Position numbers and translations under genes: made by a program | Part shown: one piece after another, positions 45,101-53,842 of the stretch | Numbering within the stretch: position 1 is the first letter of the stretch | Layout: every line of letters begins with the position of its first letter | The notes under the pieces: model-generated | What the model was told of the DNA's origin: nothing | Database searches by the model: none | Seen by the model: the letters and a program-made list of their open reading frames with translations, nothing else | From: Phoronis australis | Lineage: Eukaryota; Phoronida; Phoronidae | Length of the DNA stretch: 57,578 nucleotides | Assembly: GCA_002633005.1 (NCBI GenBank) | Contig: NMRA01000806.1 | Coordinates: forward strand, 75,987-133,564 | Direction: 5' to 3'

Positions 45101-48100
45101 TGGCAATGAGTGTTAGAAATGAGGGCATGAAACAACACCAAAATAGCAATATCATACATTTTTTAATTAACGTCAAGGCAATTTTAACGGGTTTAGTGTG
45201 AAGTTATTAAAATGATTCAAACTAGTGATTAACACATACCACACGCTAAACAATCGAATGGTTTTCACCAAAGTGTATCTATTTACCATATTAAATGTGT
45301 GGAAATGTGCAACTGAAATTATTTGAAAAACGAGAAAATGATCACCTGAATATAAGTCCCAGGTGGTTTCTGCTGTGTATGCACTGTGTTCAATATTCCA
45401 GTGATCGACTGTTAATCTCCATCTATTCCTGAAAGGCCGGCAGTCAGCTTTTTTTGGACCATTGCCCTTTTAAACTGTCAACTTAGACCCAGTTTGAGCA
45501 AAATGATCATGCCCTTTCGGAGAGCCAAAATATTTTCTATTTTCTCAGCTAGACATCCCATTTTACGTATACGCCTCACAGGTTCATCTGTTGTTACCAC
45601 CACTATTTCAGACAGCTTTGACGCCACAGGAACAATGATGTTTTTAAGCTGTTTAAAACACGTGACTTTGCCGCCACTTTTTTAAACTATTGGCTCACTC
45701 TTCTCAAAGGCGATGTTTTGGTGTTGCACTGGGAAAATCTGTTAAACTTCCGCAAATAAATGCGTGCTTTTATTTCCTTCCACCACATGTGGACTAAAAC
45801 GGGTGTTTTTTCTATCAAATTGGCTTCCGAAATTGAATTCTTCGAGAAAAAGTTTTTGTTATTGTCCCTTGTTCCAGAAGAAGTACGATAAATATTAGCA
45901 AAACACGATGTCATTGTTTCTGTTTTACTTACCACGGCAAGTTTGTTTTTAACTACTGTTTTGTCGGATACACAGTTGGTTTATGACCTATGAGTTCCAA
46001 CAAAAGATTGCAAGAAAACTTTAACAATAAAAAAATATTTCCTGATCCTGGAATCTCCTTTCGTATGGAGTTGAAATTGTACGGGATACATTTTTACCAT
46101 ACCAAGAAACATTGTTGAAAAACAATGGAAAGCACATAGTGGCACATCTATAAATTCCAGGTGGCATATTTGTTAGAATTTCATTCAAACAATCCTAGAA
46201 AGAAGGCAATAAGTGTATGAACCGCTATTCTCCGTGTGACAAATACCATGCAAACTCATGAAATATGACGTCGCTTTCGTAAAATGTAACAATGGTACAC
46301 TTCTCGAATGTACATTCGACGTAAATTGTAACAACTACATAAAATGTAACAACTTGTTACATTTTAGGAGAGGCTTAGCAAAGTAAAATGTAACAATTGT
46401 TAAATTTAAAGAAATTGTTTCATTTTACGGCGTATCAGTGCACTAATATTAAATGCTTGGATCAATTAGTAAATCTACCCCTGATGAGTTGTTTTTTTCA
46501 TCACTGAAAGTTTCTGAGAAAATAACACTGCGATATGCTCGTAACATTTCTACAGTCATTTATACCAGCTGGCCATGGATAATTCTGACAAAGGCAGTTA
46601 GTTACCACTTTGAATTAAGAAAAAACAAAACCAATATGATGGAAGTCTTTTGCAAGAGACGTACTTCAGCAACGCATTTTCTGCGTGTTTTGGTCATATT
46701 TCTCTAAAACTGTTCCAATAGAGTCGCATTATCAAAATGAGTCGTAGGGAAACAAACGCATATTTCGCGCAGCAGAATATCCTCGATACCAAACATATGA
46801 GCGCACTCAGAGTTCGCTAATCGTACGGATGCCGTTGATTGCTTCAAACACACACCGTGGGTGTTAGGTCCGGGTATTGTTCCAGCTTCCACTTTCAAAC
46901 TCTTAATTTGCAACATTGCAACATGAAACCTGAAAATATTCCAGGTCACATCTGAGCTGGAACTGGAACTATTGGATCCGTGTTAAGGTTCCCAGTTCAA
47001 ATTTCATTTTGAAATTGAATATCAAAAATCTGGAAAATGGAATTAAGTTTGAAAATTCAACATTCAATCTAAGCTGAAAAACGAAATTTTGATTGCCAAT
47101 ATTTTATATTTGAAATAAAACTAAGTCATGAAAATGGATGCACTAGAAGAAGGCTGAAGCCTAGGTGACACTTTCAAAAACTAGTGGAAGAACTCGTGTT
47201 GATTCGCGACCAATACATAATTATCTAATTTGCTGACTTAGGTCCACCTCAAAGTGAATGACCCATAAATAAGTAAGTTGGCATACAATACCTCTTCAAA
47301 TGGATTGTTGAGGTCAAGTAGCCATTGGTGTAGCTGGCTTGGGCCAATCACTTGGCCAGTGGGGGGTATAGGGCGGTGCCCTTGGCGCCAAAAATTTCTT
47401 ATTTAGCCACTCATGCATGGCCACGCCTTCCACGCTCTGACTTTGCATTCGATGGCGTCGGCTCACGACGGAAAGTTGTTTGGGACTAAAGATTTTTAGC
47501 ACAGCTGCTGTACATAAATAGTAAGTCGTCAGTCAGTGACTGATGAGGACTGAAAGCTTGAGTGGTCACGTGGCTTCGTTTGCAATGAATGCGATATCTC
47601 GTGAAGTCTTGCGTTTTCGCGAGCTTCTCGGAGATACTAAATTACCTCAAGTGATTTTACTTGTACACTTTTCGTGAAAAGTTGACGCATCCGCCTTTGT
47701 AATATCTGTCGCCGTGATGACGAACTTGTTTCAGCTGCAACAGAATCGCCTAATAGACTGCATTGTTTCATGAAATGGGAACCGCCAGACAGTCGGGAAT
47801 GTGTCAGTGCTGTAGCATGGGACGCCATGATTGCGCGTATAGTTTGCGAACGACAATCATTACGGCAAGTCATACGAACATCAAAATGCAGAATACGACC
47901 ACCAAAAAGTCAACGGTTCATTGAAAATCAGATTTAAGATTGAGAATGACATACGACGTACGACTTTTCAGAACTTCTTGGCTGAATTGATGTTTTTGAG
48001 CGTCTCATCTTAAGCAAAACATGTTGCTGCTACGATTGAAGTTCGAACAAACGTAGATATGGAGGGCGGAGTATAAGTGTATGAGGCACTCGATCTTTTC

Positions 48101-51100
48101 CAGACCTACCTTCCACCTGTACAGTTGTATGGAGCTTTGACAGATGGTATAAAGGAGGTAGTGAAAAGAGATGGGTATTTCTGGCGACTATTAACAATTG
48201 ACAACCCCACAAGGGCAGAACAATAATTCAACAGTATATTCTTTAATACCGATATAAGAGATAATACTGTACAATAGTTTAGTCTGACACCAAAGGCCTT
48301 GACTTTGGTAACTGTTTAATTTTTCAATAATGTTCACCTACAAATTAGGATCAAATATAAATGATTGACATCGTGTTCAGAAAGGTAGAGGTATAATTGA
48401 AATGAGTATACATGTATGACTATATGCATAATTCCACATGTGTATACTAAGGTGAAATGTCATGTGTAAGAACCACAATGCACACAGATGAATGTACCTT
48501 AAAAGAACTTCGGTTTACCGAAGCTTTGCCGAAACTTCGCTGTTGACATTGAAGCTGACAGTATATAAATCATTGATTCTGACAGCACTGAGAAAGTGCA
48601 CAGCATCGGATGTGCATGAGGCCTGGGGCAGATTTTGAACCTTCCAATTGTTCATTTATTTTTAATACGAAATTGTTCTGCAGATTTTTTATTTTCCTTC
48701 GACAGCGGATGTATTGAGGTTTTGGGATGTTATTTCAATGAGTGCTGACAGCCGCTGCTGTTTGAAGGTAAATAAAAAATGTAAAACCTTGGATCTTTGC
48801 CAATTGACGGGAGGAAATTACGGTTCAAAGTAACACGAAGTTGCCCACAGTTTACATTTTTTAGAAATACATTTTCAAAGCAAAAAATGACTTTTTCACA
48901 GACACGAGGTTGTAAACCATCCTATGGAGTTTCAAGGTATGGCTTAAGGTTTGTCAGTCGTTGAAGATTCAGAAGATAATTATACACTTTGAGGTCTTGA
49001 AAATTTTGAAAATTGGGACTGAACAGTATGAGTGTGAATTGAATTCACGAAGGTTGACACAACCGGATTGTTACGGGTTAGGGACCTTTCTGAGAACAAA
49101 GGATTAAATTTTAGTTGAGGTTAGTCAACGAAGTAAAGTTGCTTTCATGGAGAGTTGTCAAACAACTCAGCCGAAGGCTGTCGGAACGATGTGAACGCGC
49201 CAAAACGGGGAATGAGATTGACGTCTTGATTATATACTACGTGTTGTGTCATGCCCTTTGCTTTCAGCACCCTTAACAATATAGAGACAATTTTGACGGT
49301 TGTAGTGCGAAGTTATCAAAATCATTCAAAGTAGTGTTCATCACAAGCAACAAGCTAAACAATCGCACGGATTTCATCAAATTGTAACCATTTACCATTT
49401 TAAGTGTTGAAATGTGCACCTGTAATTATTTGGAATTCTTGAAATGATCAGCGAAGTATAAATCCCAGGTAGTTCCTGTCATGTATGTATGCATACAGTG
49501 TGTTCAATATTCCAACGATCGACTGTCAATCTCCTCCACTTGTTTCAAGCGCTAATGTCTCGTTCACAACCTCCAACTTGTCATCGGAGGCAACATACAC
49601 GTGCAAATAACCAGGACATGTCATTAGAGGTTCCAAGGTCGCGGTGTGCCAGACAAGCGACTCATGGTCCAGAGTGGCAGAGTGCGGACTAACATGGCAG
49701 AGTCTCTTTTGTAATCGTGCTGTTACCATTTATAATTAGGGGCACTGTACATGTAGTCTTGGAGTGTTTAAATATGCACACGTCTTAAAACTAGAATTCG
49801 AAGTTTATGTTCCAGTGGGATTTTAATGACATACTGCATGTTCAATGTTAACGACCAGGCCATAACATCCGAGGGTTCAACGTTGCGATGTGCCTAGCAA
49901 AAGCGTCTTTTGTAGCAGGGTGCCAAAGTAAGGTTTCAATGTTATTTGACAAACCGTTGTATTTTGGCACTCCGTCACTTACAGTATGTTATAATGTGTA
50001 CGTGCACTATACGTTCGTTTCTATACGTTTGAAAAGTGATTACTTGACAATCACTGTGCACCTTTTAGTTCAAAGTTCCAGGAACGTCAGTTGCTGACCC
50101 CCGAAAAAGCGTTCACCATGAACGCATTACTATCTCATTTTTCATACTCTTCTTCAGCACAGATGAGTGAAAATGTGTCCATTCTAAGTTCAAAACCGGG
50201 TGATTTTTTTTCGATGGTTTGTATTTCAAAGAACAGCTTTTACCTGATATGGAGAGTCAAATCAAAAGTGCCACAACTATACTTGTGCTTTTCCATGCGC
50301 GCGCACCCTTCAATGTGGGGGGCTTGAATTTCCCACGATGGACCTTTTACCCACAAAAATGCCGAAGGACTAAAAAAAAACAGGGAACCACGTCCATGGC
50401 TGTGCATTGTGCGCCAAATGGAGGGCTCGTTCGAGTCCCCGAGCCCCCCTGGGTGCGTGCATGTTTTCGTAGGAATTTTTACTTTCTCATTCGGTGTCTC
50501 AACGATAAACTTCAAAATAAAATATTTTTAAATTTTACAGCTCCCCCAACAGTCTTGCCGCCGTATGAGAAAACGTACGATCCGTATAAAAAGACAAGTA
50601 AGGAATTTTTCATTGTCTCTACTAAGCTTATTTCATGTTTGAACATAACAACAATTCTTCCACAGCACACTGCCACATAATGCGCATGCTTGCTAGAAAA
50701 TCCACAGCAGTATCGGCCATGCTCATTCGATACGACATTTCTCTATTTCCGTGTGACGTTATCATGTACATTACTACATACATGTATAGTATTCAAAGCA
50801 TTTGCAACATACATGTATATTTCGTTTTTTTCTTATTTTGGAGTAAATTGAATTACTTAGGCTATCTCGTCAAACTGTGCGGCTATTTAGATGTGTACTG
50901 ATATCTTGGCAATCGCTTCCATCGCATCTCCCGTTCCATGTGTTCAAAATGCGTTAAAAAACAACCAAACACAGCATTAACTATCCTCCGTGGTTAATGT
51001 GAAATGTTGCCAGGTATTCCTACTTCATTTCCCGTGGTTTATGGCATAAGGAAGAATGATGAGGAGTTGCGTTTGTGGTGGTTGTCACAACTCACTCTTT

Positions 51101-53842
51101 GAGAACGTTGTTGCTCTTCACTTTCTCGTGGGACATCAGAAAAGCGCAGATGCGGCGCACGTTTCTTGTAGAAACTTGTGCCTTTGGTGAACATGACATT
51201 CTGGCGCTGGGTGAGATCATACGTCACACTCATGTCCGTGAAGTTAAAAATTTTCGATTAAAGTAGCCTTTCTACAATTTTCTTCTTTTGGGAAATTGAA
51301 TTCACTGTTGTGATGGCCAGTGCTCTGAATGAAGGCTTAATGGTGCTAACAATAATTATACAGTAGTCACTTATCAAAAAAAGTAATTGGTCTTAAGCAC
51401 TTCAAGACATCTTAAATGAACAAGTGTTACCTCATGATGCAGAATTGATCATAAACTGATCGGCAAATGTACATGTATCTTGTATGGTGACAAAAACAAT
51501 TTCCCAATACACTGATGTTACAATCTCTATTGCTTACATTTACACTTGTTGATTGTCGGTGACTTCCCTTCCCTCGTAGTTGTCAACGACAATCCAAGAC
51601 TACAAAGCCGTAAAAGTAATGCCACAAACGATTCCAATTTCTTATGGGAATTGAACTTGAATTATAAACTTCCGAGTGCATTTTTGAAATTTGCCGTGGC
51701 TTCTGTCTCCGACAAATTTGGCTTGATCCATGTAACGTTATAAATAGGTCTCGACTTATTCCTTAATCAACTTAGACGCGATCTCTCGGCTCTAGAAGAA
51801 CTGGCCGATAAGAGACCTGGATGCATATGGCTTCAGACAGGGCTTAATAAGTTTTACGGCATGGAGGTCTCAGTTTCAGTGACAGGAAGTTCGAGCTGCT
51901 GACCCTTTGCCAATTATTGTAACAGGTTTTGCTTCTTTCAACAAGAAGGCAAGAACGTTTTATTGGAAACACAATAATACTTTGGAAGGGAATTATCTTC
52001 GACTCGAGAAGATGGTTTATATTTTAAAGAACTGCGTTTACGTGGTATGGAGAGTCAAAGCAAAAGAGCCACAACTATTCTTCATACTTTTCGTTGGAAT
52101 TTTCGCGTTTTTATTCAGTGACCCAACGATGAACTTCAAAATAAAATATTTTCTTAAACTTTACAGCTCCACCAACAGTGTTGCCGCCGTATGAGAAAAC
52201 GTACGATCCGTATAAAAAGACAAGTAAGGAATTTTTCATTGTCTCTACTAAGCTTATTTCATGTTTGAACATAACAACAATTCTTCCACAGCACACTGCC
52301 ACATAATGCGCATGCTTGCTAGAAAATCCACAGCAGTATCGGCCATGCTCATTCGATGCGACATTTCTCTATTTCCGTGTGACGTTATCATGTACATAAC
52401 TACATACATGTATAGTATTCAAAGCATTTGCAACATTCATGCATATTCCGGTTTTTCTTATTTTGGAGTAAATTGAATTACTTAGGCTATCTCGTCAAAC
52501 TGTGCGGCTATTTAGATATGTACTGATATCTTGGCAATCGCTTCCTTCGCATCTCCCGTTCCATGTGTTCAAAATGCGTTAAAAAACAACCAAACACAGC
52601 ATTAACTATCCTCCTTGGTTTGTGTGAAATGTTGCCAGGTATTCCTACTTCATTTTCCGTAGTTTATGGCATAAGGAAGAATGATGAGGAGTTGCGTTTG
52701 TGGTGGTTGTCACAAGTCAGTCTTTGAGCACGTTGTGGCTCTTCACTTTCTCGTGGGACATCAGAAAAGCGCAGATGCGGCGCACGTTTCTTTTAGAAAC
52801 TTGTGCCTTTGGTGAACATGACATTCTGGCGCTGGGTGAGATCATACGTCACACTCATGTCCGTGAAGTTAAAAATTTTCGATTAAAGTCGCCTTTCTAC
52901 TATTTTCTTCTTTTGGGAAATTAAATTCACTGTTGTGATGTCCAGTGCTCTGAATGAAGGTTTAATGGTGCTAACAATAATAATACAGTAGACACTTGTC
53001 AAAACAAAGGAATTGGTCTTAAGCACTTTAAGACATCTTAAATGAACAAGTGTTACCTCATGATGCAGAATTGATCATAAACTGATCGGCAAATGTACAT
53101 GTATCTTGTATGGTGACAAAAACAATTTCCCAATACACTGATGTTACAATCTCTATTGCTTACATTTACACTTGTTGATTGTCGGTGACTTCCCTTCCCT
53201 CGTAGTTGTCAACGACAATCCAAGACTACAAAGCCGTAAAAATAATGCCACAAACGATTCCATTTTCTTATGGGAATTGAACTTGAATTATAAACTTCCG
53301 AGTGCAGTTTTGAAATTTGCCGTGGCTTCTGTCTCCGACAAATTTGGCTTGATCCATGTTACGTTATAAATAGGTCTCGACTTATTCCTTAATCAACTTA
53401 GACGCGATCTCTCGGCTCTAGAAGAACTGGCCGATAAGAGACCTGGATGCATATGGCTTCAGACAGGGCTTAATAAATTTTACGGTATGGAGGTCTCAGT
53501 TCAGTGACCGGAAGTTCGAGCTGCTGACCCTTTGCCAATTATTGTTTGCTTCTTTCAACAAGAAGGCAAGAACGTTGTATTGGAAACACAATAATACTTT
53601 GGAAGGGAGTTATCTTCGACTCGAGAAGATGGTTTATATTTTAAACAACTGCGTTTACCTGGTATGGAGAGTCAACGCGAAAGTGCCACACAACTATTCT
53701 TCATACTTTTCGTTGGAATTTTTGCGTTCCTATTCAGTGACCCAACGATGAACTTCAAAATAAAATATTTTCTTAAACTTTACAGCTCCACCAACAGTGT
53801 TGCCGCCGTATGAGAAAACGTACGAGTGGTGTAAAAAGACAA
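33117..53842 (+). CDS. Modular CCP/sushi-domain extracellular protein gene (3' end not found)
   Basis: Proposed exons in order: signal peptide 33117-33186; CCP 35458-35625; CCP-like 36603-36875; CCP 38107-38298; tandem CCP exons 39921-40094, 40847-41020, 41766-41939, 43125-43298, 44484-44657; stalk exons 50541-50597, 52167-52223, 53786-53842. Every intron interrupts codon position 1, so all exons can be joined, skipped or repeated in frame. CCP modules (about 60 residues, four Cys, one Trp) are known from complement regulators, selectins and adhesion proteins, and bind proteins or glycans outside the cell. A secreted or membrane-anchored recognition or adhesion protein is the likely role (inference). 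No transmembrane exon or stop was found, so the gene may run past the window or end in an exon I missed. Exon boundaries are certain only where homology is strong. Confidence 0.75.
35458..35625 (+). CDS. CCP gene exon 2: complete CCP domain
   Basis: 168 bases, phase 1-1. The four Cys of a CCP are present (ACDSP, ITCNE, ITCNN, VFC) with IENGN after the first Cys and the conserved Trp in GRWPD. Two N-V-T sequons. Donor GTGAGT; the acceptor TTTTTTGAAG has a fair pyrimidine tract. Confidence 0.85.
36603..36875 (+). CDS. CCP gene exon 3: one degenerate CCP plus half a second
   Basis: 273 bases, phase 1-1 (acceptor ATCGTCAG, donor GTGGGT). Six Cys: INC, YTC, NRC, TLC, TIC, YIC. The first four fit a divergent CCP that lacks the usual Trp. 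After CVLPVIPNGILN the second module has only its front half, ending YICKK where a CCP would continue with GY...C...W...C. The missing half is not in the next exon, so there may be an unseen exon between 36876 and 38106, or the domain is truncated. Confidence 0.6.
38107..38298 (+). CDS. CCP gene exon 4: complete CCP domain
   Basis: 192 bases, phase 1-1, between TTCTGGCAG and GTAAGT. A short linker (VEVNGQHK) is followed by ICPPPSVRHG, FSCSQGYKLYG, AICEVSGSW and PTCK: all four Cys, the GY turn and the Trp. This is the most canonical CCP in the window. Confidence 0.9.
39350..39575 (+). pseudogene. Fossil CCP exon B0, upstream of live copy 1
   Basis: It resembles the live exons across CGATCAACTATCACTC, ATTTCCAACGTTTC and CCAGTCAAATGGTTTATGG (the N-G-x-W segment). 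The first Cys codon TGT is TAT, stops follow, and the acceptor is AAAAC instead of CCAG. The most diverged of the fossil copies. Confidence 0.75.
39921..40094 (+). CDS. Tandem CCP exon, copy 1
   Basis: 174 bases, phase 1-1, acceptor ATTCCAG, donor GTAAGC. It encodes IDCQSPPPVPNTNVSF..., YTCRQPGHVIRG, VTVCQTNGNWSK and EDCQ: four Cys and one Trp. Sequons N-V-S, N-L-S, N-V-T and N-W-S make it densely glycosylatable. It differs from the later copies by NGNW instead of NGSW. When spliced to another copy the split codon becomes CCG (Pro), giving CQPIDCQ. Confidence 0.9.
40258..40480 (+). pseudogene. Fossil CCP exon B1
   Basis: Starts TTCAATATTCAAGCGCTCGACTATCAC. The first Cys is Tyr (TAT), and the frame breaks at CTAAGTAAG and TTGTGA. 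The tail NGLWSF-like segment is still readable. Confidence 0.8.
40847..41020 (+). CDS. Tandem CCP exon, copy 2
   Basis: Same length, phase and splice sites as copy 1, 926 bases downstream. Differences at protein level: EAIYTC instead of EATYTC, and RKPG instead of RQPG. All Cys and Trp intact. Confidence 0.9.
41188..41410 (+). pseudogene. Fossil CCP exon B2
   Basis: Same lesions as B1 (Cys to Tyr, TGA after CACTTACTTG). It lies between live copies 2 and 3. Confidence 0.8.
41766..41939 (+). CDS. Tandem CCP exon, copy 3
   Basis: 174 bases, phase 1-1, 919 bases after copy 2. It carries SNAT where others have SNVT, so the sequon is kept. Otherwise it is as the consensus. Confidence 0.9.
42104..42381 (+). 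other. Extra 280-base segment in unit 3, with a candidate exon
   Basis: Absent from the short units, which read CCTATC directly followed by GTAC. It contains a good acceptor (ATTTCTTCAG, ending 42247) followed in phase 1 by an open frame from 42248: SSHHLPIGFMDNKM, then RPSRVALLTTPGG. The PSR-x-L...PGG spacing faintly recalls an F5/8C (discoidin) domain start, but no consensus donor follows. It could be a lost exon of the same gene. Confidence 0.3.
42400..42612 (+). pseudogene. Fossil CCP exon B3
   Basis: Same Cys to Tyr change and TGA. It lies between live copies 3 and 4, downstream of an extra 280-base segment and upstream of a MITE. Confidence 0.8.
42668..42821. mobile_element. MITE family 1 in CCP unit 3 (154 bp, TSD TTTGG)
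   Basis: It runs from CAGTGGCGGAC to GGATCCGCCCCTG, with TTTGG on both sides (42663-42667, 42822-42826). Units without it read GCTTTGGCAATGAG at the same place, with a single TTTGG. It is in reverse orientation to the copy at 26616. Confidence 0.92.
43125..43298 (+). CDS. Tandem CCP exon, copy 4
   Basis: 174 bases, phase 1-1, 1359 bases after copy 3. It is the consensus copy at protein level. It differs from copy 3 by only a couple of bases across the exon, which points to a recent duplication. Confidence 0.9.
43463..43740 (+). other. Extra 280-base segment in unit 4 (second copy)
   Basis: Same segment 1359 bases later, acceptor ending 43606 and frame still open. A few amino-acid changes (SAEW region: NKMA for NKMK). 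It was duplicated together with the unit. Confidence 0.35.
43759..43971 (+). pseudogene. Fossil CCP exon B4
   Basis: Near-identical to B3, 1359 bases later, between live copies 4 and 5. Confidence 0.8.
44027..44180. mobile_element. MITE family 1 in CCP unit 4 (same insertion, duplicated)
   Basis: Identical position in the unit and the same TTTGG flanks (44022-44026, 44181-44185). It is therefore a copy of the unit 3 insertion made by tandem duplication, not a new transposition. Confidence 0.92.
44484..44657 (+). CDS. Tandem CCP exon, copy 5
   Basis: 174 bases, phase 1-1, 1359 bases after copy 4. It is the most changed of the five: SPPVVP, FTITN, PGYVIRG and VEGCQ. Cys, Trp and both splice sites are intact. 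Confidence 0.88.
44816..45040 (+). pseudogene. Fossil CCP exon B5
   Basis: Same lesions. It belongs to the short (about 920-base) unit type without the extra segment or MITE. Confidence 0.8.
45402..45429 (+). pseudogene. Tandem CCP exon, copy 6: truncated
   Basis: The upstream intron and acceptor of the repeat unit continue to CAATATTCCAG, but exon similarity stops after about 20-28 bases and unrelated sequence follows. This is the right breakpoint of the tandem array. It encodes no domain. Confidence 0.85.
45430..49267. other. 3.8 kb between the CCP array and dead copy 7
   Basis: No CCP exon seen. It holds repeat family 3 (46262-46443) and otherwise AT-rich sequence. Small ORFs on both strands (for example 45494-45685, 46453-46707) have no recognisable domain. 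This is presumed intron of the CCP gene. Confidence 0.5.
46262..46443 (+). mobile_element. Repeat family 3, copy 2, with a 27-nt internal palindrome
   Basis: Reverse complement of the copy at 30682-30825, ending ACGGCGTATCAGTGC. At 46340-46366 TAAAATGTAACAA and TTGTTACATTTTA form 13-bp perfect arms around one base. Several further AAAATGTAACAA words are present. Confidence 0.7.
49516..49690 (+). pseudogene. Tandem CCP exon, copy 7: dead
   Basis: A diverged copy 4.1 kb past the array break. Three separate lesions: the acceptor AG is AA (TTCCAA), the CAA codon after TGC is TAA, and the donor region is rearranged (no GTAAGC after the last Cys). The homologous intron upstream begins near 49268. 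Confidence 0.9.
50294..50463. mobile_element. MITE family 2, copy B (170 bp, TSD TTTTC)
   Basis: It starts CATGCGCGCGCACCC and ends GGGTGCGTGCATG, flanked by TTTTC on both sides (50289-50293, 50464-50468). The paralogous site near 52090 reads ATACTTTTCGTTGG without the element, an empty site with one TTTTC. Confidence 0.88.
50541..50597 (+). CDS. Stalk-like exon, copy 1
   Basis: 57 bases, phase 1-1, acceptor TTTTACAG, donor GTAAGG. It encodes PPTVLPPYEKTYDPYKKT, proline-, tyrosine- and lysine-rich with no Cys. After a CCP exon the split codon gives CCT (Pro); after another stalk exon it gives ACT (Thr). A short extended linker or stalk is the likely role (inference). Confidence 0.65.
51546..51900 (+). 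other. Open segment inside stalk unit 1 (possible exon or relic)
   Basis: After a strong acceptor (CTTCCCTTCCCTCGTAG) the phase 1 frame stays open for about 60 codons (VNDNPRLQSRK..., then KFGLIHVTL and stop). Beyond the stop it is open again for about 50 codons (LFLNQLRRDLSALEELADKR). No family recognised. The copy in unit 2 (53172-53520) has three replacement changes in the first part and a one-base deletion near the end of the second, which argues against present coding function. Confidence 0.3.
52167..52223 (+). CDS. Stalk-like exon, copy 2
   Basis: 57 bases, 1626 bases after copy 1, same protein sequence, with acceptor TTTACAG and donor GTAAGG kept. Confidence 0.65.
53786..53842 (+). 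CDS. Stalk-like exon, copy 3
   Basis: 57 bases, 1619 bases after copy 2. The middle changes from TYDPYKK to TYEWCKK, adding a Cys and a Trp. Acceptor and donor (GTAAGA) remain good. An unpaired Cys in a stalk could form a dimer bridge (speculation). Confidence 0.6.

Larger units (their letters stand above)
39350..45429 (+). repeat. Tandem array of CCP exon units (periods 926, 919, 1359, 1359, 918)
   Basis: About 6 kb made of head-to-tail units, each with one live CCP exon (A), an intron piece and one fossil CCP exon (B). Two units are longer by 440 bases. This is accounted for by a 154-bp MITE plus its 5-bp duplication and a second extra segment of about 280 bases. Units share over 90% of bases by eye, including introns. 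Confidence 0.9.
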
